A DNA stretch of 12,486 nt. Origin: an uncultured Oscillospiraceae bacterium. GTDB lineage: Bacteria; Bacillota; Clostridia; Oscillospirales; Acutalibacteraceae. Under the pieces are notes generated by a model, which worked only from the letters and a program-made list of their open reading frames with translations, did not search any database and was not told the origin of the DNA. The stretch lies in the NCBI GenBank assembly GCA_900556765.1, contig USQH01000035.1, positions 1 to 12,486 of the forward strand, written 5' to 3'. This document shows positions 6,971 through 12,486 of the stretch, in pieces. A program made the position numbers and the translations under genes. Positions within the stretch are counted from its first letter, which is position 1. Each line of letters starts with the position of its first letter.

Positions 6971-8323
6971 ATGAGTGAAAGAACTTATTATCCGCTGAAC
7001 ATTTCCCAGAAAATTCTGGCGTTTTCACTGAAATTCGTGCCTAAAAAGGAATTGATGAATATCTGCTCCGAGATCGAATTTACCAGAGAACTGGACGCCA
7101 AACTAATGCTTCAGGCGCTGACCCTCGGTCTGATGAGGTCACCCTCGGCATCAATGCGTATGCATTTGAACGAAAACAAAGAGATTGTACAATATTTTTC
7201 GGACGCTGCACCCGAAAAGATCGACTATCTCGACTATACCGGAAAAACCGAAGCTGAGCTTAATAACGATTATGCAAAGTGGAGCAGAACTGCTTTCCCG
7301 AATAAGCATATGGATACTCAGCTTTATATGGCGAAGCTTATCAAAAAGCCTAACGGCAACCTTGCTATTTACAGTTCGTTCAGTCATCTGATTGCCGACT
7401 CCTACGCTATTATGCAGATACATAAGGAAATTGTCGATATCTATGTATCGCTGGAAAAAGGCGAGGCGCTGCCGCCCGTTTCACAGGGACCGATAGCCGC
7501 CTATGAGGCAGACTACAAATATCTTGCATCCGACAAGTCAAAGGATGATGTAGCGTACTTTGATAAATGCGTTTTTGACAATGCGCCTCAGTTTACCACA
7601 ATCATGGGCAAGGACTCCAAAGCGTTTAATAAGAACAAACGCTACGGCAATATGAACAAGTCGCTGCTGATGAAGGGCGCGGTTCTCGCACTGCCCTTTG
7701 AAAAGGGATTGGACGACAAGGTAATGAAGTATGCCACCGAGCATAAAGTCTCGCCGCAGTCGCTGTATGTGCTTGCTATTCGTACATTCCTGTCAAAGGT
7801 GTGCGAGGTCGAGGATGTAACGCTCAACAATTCCATTGCACGCCGTGCAACAATTGCTCAGAAAAAGGGCGGCGGTACAATGGTCAACGGCGTCGTTGTG
7901 CGATTCCGCTTTGGCAACAATGTTTCGTTCAGCGATGGCTGTGCACAGACCTATGAGGGACTTTGCACCAATTACAGACACGCAAACGCTACATATGAGG
8001 ATGCTTCAAGCTTTGAAATGAAATTCAAACCTAACTCGTTGAAGGCGTTTACCTCACTCGGCATTTCGTATCAGCCATACCTGTTCCTTAACGAAAACTT
8101 CCCGTTTAAATACCGTCACATTTCAAACGGCCGTCAGGCACAGTCGCTTTATATAACCATACTGCCGTTTGATTCCGAGGGAACGCTTGGTATCGACTAC
8201 GATTATCAGGTCGGATGGACGAGTGAGGAAGCGATCCGCAGTTTGCATAAATTTATTCAGGATTTTCTGAACGCAGGACTTGCCGCTCCTGACAAGACGT
8301 TGGCTGAATTGATGAAAAACTGA
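6971..8323 (+). CDS. Free-standing NRPS-type condensation-domain protein
   Basis: This 450-residue protein has the length of a complete two-lobed condensation domain and nothing else. The active-site motif HHxxxDG appears as 'SHLIADS' (H139, D143): the catalytic second His and the Asp are kept, while the first His and the Gly are replaced by Ser. Other family landmarks are 'VLAIRTFLSKVCEVEDV' (265-283), 'NNSIARR...MVNGVVVRFRF' (286-314, equivalent to the GTPVxGR/FVNTLPLR region) and a C-terminal 'DYDYQVGWTSEEAIRSLHKF' helix lead-in. These enzymes join an acyl or aminoacyl thioester on one carrier to a nucleophile, usually an amine, on another carrier or a free molecule. Start chosen at 6971 because aaaggag (6956-6962) fits it; an in-frame ATG at 6947 precedes that site and has no good one of its own. 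Carrier genes lie on both sides, matching donor and acceptor roles. A non-canonical acyltransferase of the same superfamily is the main alternative. Confidence 0.85.
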   Translation: MSERTYYPLNISQKILAFSLKFVPKKELMNICSEIEFTRELDAKLMLQALTLGLMRSPSASMRMHLNENKEIVQYFSDAAPEKIDYLDYTGKTEAELNNDYAKWSRTAFPNKHMDTQLYMAKLIKKPNGNLAIYSSFSHLIADSYAIMQIHKEIVDIYVSLEKGEALPPVSQGPIAAYEADYKYLASDKSKDDVAYFDKCVFDNAPQFTTIMGKDSKAFNKNKRYGNMNKSLLMKGAVLALPFEKGLDDKVMKYATEHKVSPQSLYVLAIRTFLSKVCEVEDVTLNNSIARRATIAQKKGGGTMVNGVVVRFRFGNNVSFSDGCAQTYEGLCTNYRHANATYEDASSFEMKFKPNSLKAFTSLGISYQPYLFLNENFPFKYRHISNGRQAQSLYITILPFDSEGTLGIDYDYQVGWTSEEAIRSLHKFIQDFLNAGLAAPDKTLAELMKN

Positions 8324-8344
8324 TTTTTAAGGGGAATGATCTGT

Positions 8345-8572
8345 ATGTTTGAAAAAATAAAATCAAAGCTGCTCGAGTATGTTGAATATCCGGAGGAAAA
8401 TATTACCGAAAGCACCGAGGTAATCAAGGATCTGAACATGAATTCCTTTGATGTTATGAGTATGCTCGGAGAGATCGAGGATGAATTCGGCATCACCTTT
8501 GAGCAGGAAGATATCCAGAACGCTGTTACGGTCGGCGATCTTATCGACTGCATCAACCGTAAGCTGAAGTAA
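8345..8572 (+). CDS. Free-standing acyl carrier protein (carrier 2)
   Basis: This is a 75-residue carrier protein of AcpP-like type. The probable phosphopantetheine serine is S34 in 'LNMNSFDVMSMLGEIEDEFGITF', with Asn in place of the usual Asp before it. 'EDIQNAVTVGDLIDCI' is the typical helix 3-4 region ('TVGDxxDYI'). Start chosen at 8345 because aagggg (8329-8334) is ten bases upstream; the in-frame ATG at 8336 almost touches that site. It starts 21 bases after the condensation gene, so translation is probably coupled within one transcript. It differs clearly from carrier 1, which suggests separate donor and acceptor roles. It could be loaded from fatty-acid synthesis or by the downstream adenylation enzyme; the sequence does not decide. 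Confidence 0.87.
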   Translation: MFEKIKSKLLEYVEYPEENITESTEVIKDLNMNSFDVMSMLGEIEDEFGITFEQEDIQNAVTVGDLIDCINRKLK

Positions 8573-8586
8573 AAAACTCACTTTGC

Positions 8587-8640
8587 GAACCTGACGAGCC
8601 GCTGCCACGACTATATGCCTGTGATCGACGAGTCAGGTTC
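8587..8640 (+). promoter_or_regulatory. Long-range stem in the spacer before the adenylation gene
   Basis: gaacctgac (8587-8595) is perfectly complementary to gtcaggttc (8632-8640), enclosing 36 bases that include further short pairs (cac/gtg). It lies 15 bases after the carrier 2 stop codon and ends 48 bases before the next start codon. There is no T tract right after the stem; seven T lie later (about 8670-8676), just before the ribosome binding site. It could tune the ratio of carrier to adenylation enzyme, but this is inference. Confidence 0.4.
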
Positions 8641-8688
8641 TGCTATTATAACCGCGTTTAAAAGACATATTTTTTTGGAGGTAACACC

Positions 8689-10218
8689 GTGCTGGATTTC
8701 AGTAAACTTAAGGAATTTGCAAAGCAGGAGGACAGGATCGCCGCTGTCGGCAGCGAGGGCACGCTCAGCTACCGTGAGCTGTATGAGTCGGTCGAGAACC
8801 TGAAAAGTTTTATAAGAGGATTGTCGGACGACCGCTCTCCGATACTGGTTATCGGAGACAAGGAAAATCTTTTGCTGGCGGGCATTTTTGCCGTTGTTTT
8901 CAGCGGCCATCCATATGTCGCTGTCGCGCCGTCCTACCCGTACAGCCGCATCGTCGATATTGAAAAAAGCTGCTCACCCTGCGCTGTGCTGAATTTCAGC
9001 AGTAAGGATTTCGGAAGCACCGAAGAACACTGGTACAACGCGGATTTTCTGGCGGAAGTCGCCGCGAAAAAGCCCGCCGCCGAGTTGCCTAACGCCGAGT
9101 GGCATGATGATGACGTTATGGCTATATTTTACACATCGGGCAGTTCCGGCAAGCCAAAGGGAGTCAAAATTACTTATGCAAATATGAGCTGTTCGATGGA
9201 TAAGCGCGCGTGGATATTCGAGTACTGCGGACTTACCCGTCCGGAGCAGCCGGTCGTGCTGAATTTCAGTTCCTACGGATTTATAGCGTCTGTATCCCAG
9301 CTTTTCGTAGATATCAGCATTTACGGCAGCCGCCTTTATGCCATCGGGCGTGACTTGCTGAGCGATTACAAGCGACTGATGAACTATATCAGGGATGTCA
9401 ACCCGACCCATTACGTTTGTACGCCAGCGTTCATAAGTATGTGCCTGAAGGACAAGGATTTCAGTTCCGATTCTCTTGACCGATTACAGTTTATTATCAG
9501 CGGCGGCGCTGAGCTGCCGAAAAGCACAGCCGCCGAGTTTGGCCGCCGTTTCCCCAACACTCATCTGCTCAATGTCTACGGCTCGACCGAGGTCTGCGGC
9601 TCCGGGCTAATCTATGACTGCCACGACGGCGACGTCGACGGCGACGGAGCGGTCTCATCGGGCGAATGTTATCCGTTTACAGAGGCGTATGTCGCTGACG
9701 AAAACGGCAACGAACTGCCCGACGGCGAAATAGGCGAACTGCGTATCATATCACCGTCGGTAAGCGCAGGATATTATGACAGCGACCGCGATCCGTTTTT
9801 CTACACAGCCGACGGCAAACGCGGTTTTTGCTCCGGCGACCTGTTTAAGCGTGAAAACGGACTGCTTTATTACGAGGGACGCATTGACAGTCTTGTAAAA
9901 CTGGGTGGTTACCGCGTTGAGACTTTTGACGTGGAGCGAAATCTTGCCGCGTGCGATATGGTAAAGGCGTGCGTCGTTTCCCCGTGCAGTAAGGACGGCG
10001 AGGTAAAGCTGCTGACAGCCTTTGTCGTGCTGAATGACGGTGTTGAGCCGGGTATCAAAACCACTGCCGCCATTAAAAAACAGCTTCGTGAGAAAATACA
10101 GCATTACGCAGTGCCGCAGCGGTTCGTGTATCTTGACGTGTTGCCTCTCAATTATAATAATAAGGTCGATCGCGTCGCTCTTAAAAAGCGCGCCACCGAT
10201 GAATATTTGGGTAAATAA
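8689..10218 (+). CDS. Free-standing adenylation enzyme (AMP-binding, NRPS/DltA-like)
   Basis: This 509-residue ANL-superfamily enzyme should activate a carboxylic acid with ATP and load it onto a carrier protein thiol. Its size equals stand-alone DltA; no carrier domain is fused. Visible core motifs: P-loop YTSGSSGKPKG (148-158), 'NVYGSTE' (295-301), 'CSGDL' (381-385), 'YEGRIDSLVKLGGYRVE' (395-411) and the C-terminal catalytic lysine K492 in 'NNKVDR'. In the substrate region 'GFIASVSQLF' (197-206) aligns with the 'FDxSV' motif, and Ile199 takes the place of the Asp that binds the alpha-amino group. Residues 315-326 read DVDGDGAVSSGE, a perfect 12-position EF-hand-like pattern, located between the YGSTE and SGD motifs. 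Start is GTG, supported by ggaggt at 8677-8682. It is the last gene of the carrier/condensation set and is closed by a strong terminator. Substrate unknown; a non-alpha-amino acid is favoured. Confidence 0.9.
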   Translation: MLDFSKLKEFAKQEDRIAAVGSEGTLSYRELYESVENLKSFIRGLSDDRSPILVIGDKENLLLAGIFAVVFSGHPYVAVAPSYPYSRIVDIEKSCSPCAVLNFSSKDFGSTEEHWYNADFLAEVAAKKPAAELPNAEWHDDDVMAIFYTSGSSGKPKGVKITYANMSCSMDKRAWIFEYCGLTRPEQPVVLNFSSYGFIASVSQLFVDISIYGSRLYAIGRDLLSDYKRLMNYIRDVNPTHYVCTPAFISMCLKDKDFSSDSLDRLQFIISGGAELPKSTAAEFGRRFPNTHLLNVYGSTEVCGSGLIYDCHDGDVDGDGAVSSGECYPFTEAYVADENGNELPDGEIGELRIISPSVSAGYYDSDRDPFFYTADGKRGFCSGDLFKRENGLLYYEGRIDSLVKLGGYRVETFDVERNLAACDMVKACVVSPCSKDGEVKLLTAFVVLNDGVEPGIKTTAAIKKQLREKIQHYAVPQRFVYLDVLPLNYNNKVDRVALKKRATDEYLGK

Positions 10219-10219
10219 T

Positions 10220-10260
10220 AAAAAACACGGTCGGGGGATATTCACCCGACCGTGTTTTTT
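10220..10260. terminator. Strong intrinsic terminator after the adenylation gene
   Basis: The arms 10220-10235 and 10245-10260 are perfectly complementary over 16 bases (cacggtcggg core) around a 9-base loop. The right arm ends in six T, and the left arm begins with six A, so it can work on both strands. It starts two bases after the adenylation stop codon. Confidence 0.93.
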
Positions 10261-10301
10261 GTGTAATAATATCGGTTTTCTAAAAACAGCAGACTAAATG
10301 C

Positions 10302-10333
10302 AAATTGCCTCCCTTATTAAAGGGAGGCAATTT
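10302..10333. terminator. Second hairpin between convergent genes, probable thrS terminator
   Basis: aaattgcctccctt (10302-10315) is perfectly complementary to 10320-10333 around a 4-base loop. Read on the minus strand it comes about 150 bases after the thrS stop and ends in 'aattt'; on the plus strand it is followed by 'agtttta'. It may back up termination in both directions. Confidence 0.65.
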
Positions 10334-10344
10334 AGTTTTATCGG

Positions 10345-10388
10345 GTGATTAGCCTGTAATTAGCCTGTAATTAGCCTGTGATTAGACG
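10345..10388. repeat. 11-bp tandem repeat, four units
   Basis: Units of gtaattagcct: gtgattagcct (10345), two identical gtaattagcct (10356 and 10367), and a diverged gtgattagacg (10378). It sits in the convergent spacer between the hairpins and the 3' end of thrS. The remaining bases to 10486 show nothing else convincing. Confidence 0.85.
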
Positions 10389-10486
10389 GCAATATAACCG
10401 GCTGTATAATCTGCAGTTTTTCCACAGTTGACCGACGGTTTATCAGTCGATTTCGTGCAGCAATCCTCTCGCATGGTGATCATGCG

Positions 10487-12250
10487 TTATGCGCGATCGG
10501 CGATCTCCTTTGCAACCATGGCGACGAAGTCGGCGACCGGCATGGTCTCAGTCGTGTTGCCGTCGCGGCGGCGAACGGCGACGGTGCCTTCCTCGACCTC
10601 TTTATCGCCGATGACCAGCATATACGGAATTTTCTGCATCTGCGCCTCGCGCACCTTGTAGCCGGTCTTTTCCTGACGATTGTCGGCTTCGCAGCGGATT
10701 CCGGCGGCTTTGAGCTGTTCAAGCACCTTGTCGGTGTAGTCGTTGTTGCGGTCGGTGATGGGTAGCAGACGAACCTGAACGGGCGCGAGCCATGTCGGGA
10801 ACTTGCCGCCGAAATGTTCGATGATAACGCCGATAAAGCGCTCGATGGAGCCGAATACGACGCGGTGTATCATAACCGGACAGTGCTTTTGCCCGTCCGA
10901 GCCGGTGTACTCAAGATCGAAACGGCCCGGAAGCTGATAATCAAGCTGGATTGTGCCGCACTGCCACGTTCTGCCGAGGCTGTCCTCGATGTGGAAGTCG
11001 AGCTTCGGGCCGTAGAAGGCGCCGTCGCCCTCGTTTATGACAAATTCCTTGCCGATGCTGTGAATGGCGTCGGCAAGAGCGTTGGTAGCGATGTCCCAGT
11101 CCTCCTTGGAGCCGATGTGATCCTCCGGCATGGTGGACAGTTCAATCTTGTACGGCAGACCAAAGAGTGAATATACCTCGTCAAACAGCTTTGCAATACG
11201 CACAACCTCGTCGGTTATCTGATCGGGCGCGAGCAGGATATGTGCGTCGTCCTGAGTGAAGCAGCGGACGCGGAAAAGTCCGTGCAGCGCTCCCGACAGC
11301 TCGTGGCGATGGACACAGCCCAGCTCGCCGTAACGCAGCGGCAGCTCCTTGTAGGAATGGGGTTCGAGCGAGTAAACGAGTATGCTGCCGGGGCAGTTCA
11401 TAGGTTTGATGGCGAAATCTTCGTCGTCGATGACGGTGGTGTACATATTTTCCTTATAATGATCCCAGTGACCGGAGGTCTCCCACAGTGTGCGGCGCAT
11501 GATCTGAGGAGTGGAAATCTCCAGATAGTCCCACTTGCTGTGAACCTCGCGCCAGTAGTTGATGAGGGTGTTGCGCAGGATCATGCCGTTGGGCAGGAAG
11601 AAAGGCATACCGGGCGCTTCGTCGCGCATTGCGAAAAGGCCGAGCTCCTTGCCGAGCTTGCGGTGATCGCGCTTTTTTGCTTCCTCCATGCGTGTGAGGT
11701 ATTCCTCGAGGTCGGCTTTGCTGGCGAAAGCAGTGCCGTAGATACGGGTGAGCATCTTGTTATTTTCGTTGCCGCGCCAGTAGGCTCCGGCGACCGAGGT
11801 CAGCTTGAATGCTTTTACCGCCGATGTGTAGGTGACGTGAGGACCGGCGCAAAGGTCGACGTAGTCGCCCTGCTTGAAAAAGGACAGTTCTTCGTCCTCG
11901 GGCAGGTCGTTGATAAGCTCGACCTTATACGGCTCGCCTGCTTTTTCCATCAGCGCAATTGCCTCTGCTCTGGGGAGTGTGAAGCGCTCGAGCTTGAGGT
12001 TTTCCTTGACGATTTTTTTCATCTCCGCCTCAAGCGCGGCGAGATCCTCGTCGGTGAAAGGCGTTTCGCGGTCAAAGTCGTAGTAAAAGCCGTCCTTGAT
12101 CGAGGGACCGATTGCGAGCTTGGTTTCGGGATAGAGGCGCTTTACCGCCTGTGCAAGAATGTGGGACGCTGTGTGGCGCAGTGCGCCGCGGCCGATCTCG
12201 TCGTCGAAAGTGTACTCGTTGATCGAGCCGTCGTGCATGATAACCTTCAT
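10487..12250 (-). CDS. thrS: Threonyl-tRNA synthetase, short form largely lacking the TGS domain
   Basis: This 587-residue class II synthetase charges tRNA-Thr with threonine in the cytoplasm. The editing domain shows H26-x3-H30 ('RHTASH') and 'CAGPH' (134-138). The catalytic core shows motif 2 'GCVHRHELSG' (R315) and the three zinc ligands C286 ('MNCPG'), H337 ('DDAHIL') and H462 ('MIHR'). The anticodon-binding domain begins near 'WLAPVQV' (487). Bacterial ThrRS usually has about 640 residues with an N-terminal TGS domain. Here only the first ~17 residues ('MKVIMHDGSINEY') resemble its start before the editing domain begins, a loss of about 48 positions against the E. coli numbering. The start is set by cggagg just upstream on the minus strand (about 12260-12266), and the leader terminator rules out a longer N-terminus. 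Expression is controlled by a T-box leader. It is convergent with, and not functionally tied to, the adenylation cassette. Confidence 0.97.
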   Translation of the reverse strand: MKVIMHDGSINEYTFDDEIGRGALRHTASHILAQAVKRLYPETKLAIGPSIKDGFYYDFDRETPFTDEDLAALEAEMKKIVKENLKLERFTLPRAEAIALMEKAGEPYKVELINDLPEDEELSFFKQGDYVDLCAGPHVTYTSAVKAFKLTSVAGAYWRGNENNKMLTRIYGTAFASKADLEEYLTRMEEAKKRDHRKLGKELGLFAMRDEAPGMPFFLPNGMILRNTLINYWREVHSKWDYLEISTPQIMRRTLWETSGHWDHYKENMYTTVIDDEDFAIKPMNCPGSILVYSLEPHSYKELPLRYGELGCVHRHELSGALHGLFRVRCFTQDDAHILLAPDQITDEVVRIAKLFDEVYSLFGLPYKIELSTMPEDHIGSKEDWDIATNALADAIHSIGKEFVINEGDGAFYGPKLDFHIEDSLGRTWQCGTIQLDYQLPGRFDLEYTGSDGQKHCPVMIHRVVFGSIERFIGVIIEHFGGKFPTWLAPVQVRLLPITDRNNDYTDKVLEQLKAAGIRCEADNRQEKTGYKVREAQMQKIPYMLVIGDKEVEEGTVAVRRRDGNTTETMPVADFVAMVAKEIADRA

Positions 12251-12290
12251 GTTTTATTTACCTCCGTTTAGTTGTAGTATTTGTTAAATT

Positions 12291-12347
12291 AAAAAAGAAA
12301 AAACGCGCCGTTGAACAGGCTTTTTTCAAAGCCGATTCAAGGGTGCG
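12291..12347 (-). terminator. Leader terminator of the thrS T-box
   Basis: On the minus strand the arms (complement of 12328-12347 and 12304-12323) form a long hairpin with a few mismatches. A run of U, broken by one C, follows (complement of 12291-12303). It forms when tRNA-Thr is charged and stops transcription before thrS. Its 5' arm shares gcaccctt (complement of 12339-12346) with the antiterminator. Confidence 0.88.
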
Positions 12348-12486
12348 TAAATTTACTGTTTAGGCACGGTTCCACCTTGGATTTTCACTTTTTTTCGCGC
12401 TCATAACGCTGCGCTGATGCTTTGCGGCGGTGCTCATCGCACGCGGCTCGGGAGCGGTCTTCGCCGGTCAATCTGTGCGGTCGGGA
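12339..12486 (-). promoter_or_regulatory. T-box riboswitch upstream of thrS (5' part outside window)
   Basis: The minus strand carries aaggtggaaccgtgc (complement of 12364-12378), a clear T-box element. aagg and gtgc pair with cctt and gcac (complement of 12339-12346), leaving the classic 7-base bulge tggaacc whose UGGA pairs with the uncharged tRNA NCCA end. This antiterminator is mutually exclusive with the terminator at 12291-12347. Upstream, a GC-rich hairpin region (about 12395-12420) probably is Stem III. Only about 110 bases before the T-box are in view, so Stem I with its threonine specifier codon is likely beyond the window edge and I cannot point to it. Uncharged tRNA-Thr is expected to raise thrS expression. 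Confidence 0.9.

Noticed and set aside
8336..8344. Upstream in-frame ATG for carrier 2
   Set aside because: It is one base after the aagggg site, too close to be used; 8345 has normal spacing.
9619..9666. Dockerin domain in the adenylation enzyme
   Set aside because: Only one calcium-loop-like segment occurs, without the duplicated 22-residue dockerin arrangement, and it is internal to the catalytic domain.
6552..10218. Calling the cassette a dlt (D-alanylation) operon
   Set aside because: No DltB (MBOAT) or DltD gene is present, a condensation gene sits in the middle, and the adenylation enzyme seems to lack the amino-group aspartate.
11240..12271. A 343-codon plus-strand frame opposite thrS
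   Set aside because: The opposite strand encodes an unambiguous ThrRS with all catalytic residues. The plus-strand frame is a by-product of codon bias and shows no recognisable domain or start signal.

Overview
The window looks like a chromosomal segment of an anaerobic Gram-positive Firmicute of the class Clostridia, most likely Ruminococcaceae/Oscillospiraceae-like. This is inferred from the gene families, not from a marker gene. The clues are an FtsX-type permease with a giant coiled-coil ectodomain, a secreted repeat protein ending in an SPKTGD sorting motif, strong GGAGG ribosome binding sites, and a threonyl-tRNA synthetase gene preceded by a T-box leader. Base composition is moderate and fairly even across the window, with no tRNA, rRNA, insertion sequence, phage gene or CRISPR array.

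Left part (1-5694): the 3' portion of a large ABC-type permease gene that starts before the window, then 23 bases later a 971-residue secreted protein made of ten tandem beta-rich repeats with a C-terminal cell-wall anchor. These two probably share a transcript. After a 179-base gap with a strong hairpin comes a small single-pass membrane protein with a coiled-coil tail (5874-6353). Its 3' end lies in a degenerate 41-bp tandem repeat.

Central part (6552-10218): four plus-strand genes form a compact dissociated thiotemplate set. They are a DltC-like carrier protein, a free-standing NRPS-type condensation enzyme, a second carrier of acyl-carrier-protein type, and a free-standing adenylation enzyme. 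All four parts are separate polypeptides, as in the Dlt (D-alanylation) pathway, but a condensation enzyme is present and no DltB/DltD-like partner is seen in the window. No phosphopantetheinyl transferase or thioesterase is visible either. The adenylation enzyme keeps its ATP-binding and catalytic lysine motifs. It appears to lack the aspartate that normally holds the alpha-amino group of an amino acid, and it contains a 12-residue EF-hand-like acidic loop. The likely reading is activation of a carboxylic acid, loading onto one carrier, and joining by the condensation enzyme to something on the other carrier or to a free acceptor. The product is unknown. The intergenic spacers carry RNA-hairpin potential, including a pair of hairpins sharing a TTCCCTG core just before the condensation gene. 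A strong terminator closes the cassette.

Right part (10219-12486): a convergent intergenic region with two strong hairpins and an 11-bp tandem repeat, then thrS on the minus strand. Its T-box antiterminator/terminator pair is plainly visible; Stem I of the leader probably runs off the window edge. This ThrRS is short because most of the N-terminal TGS domain is absent.
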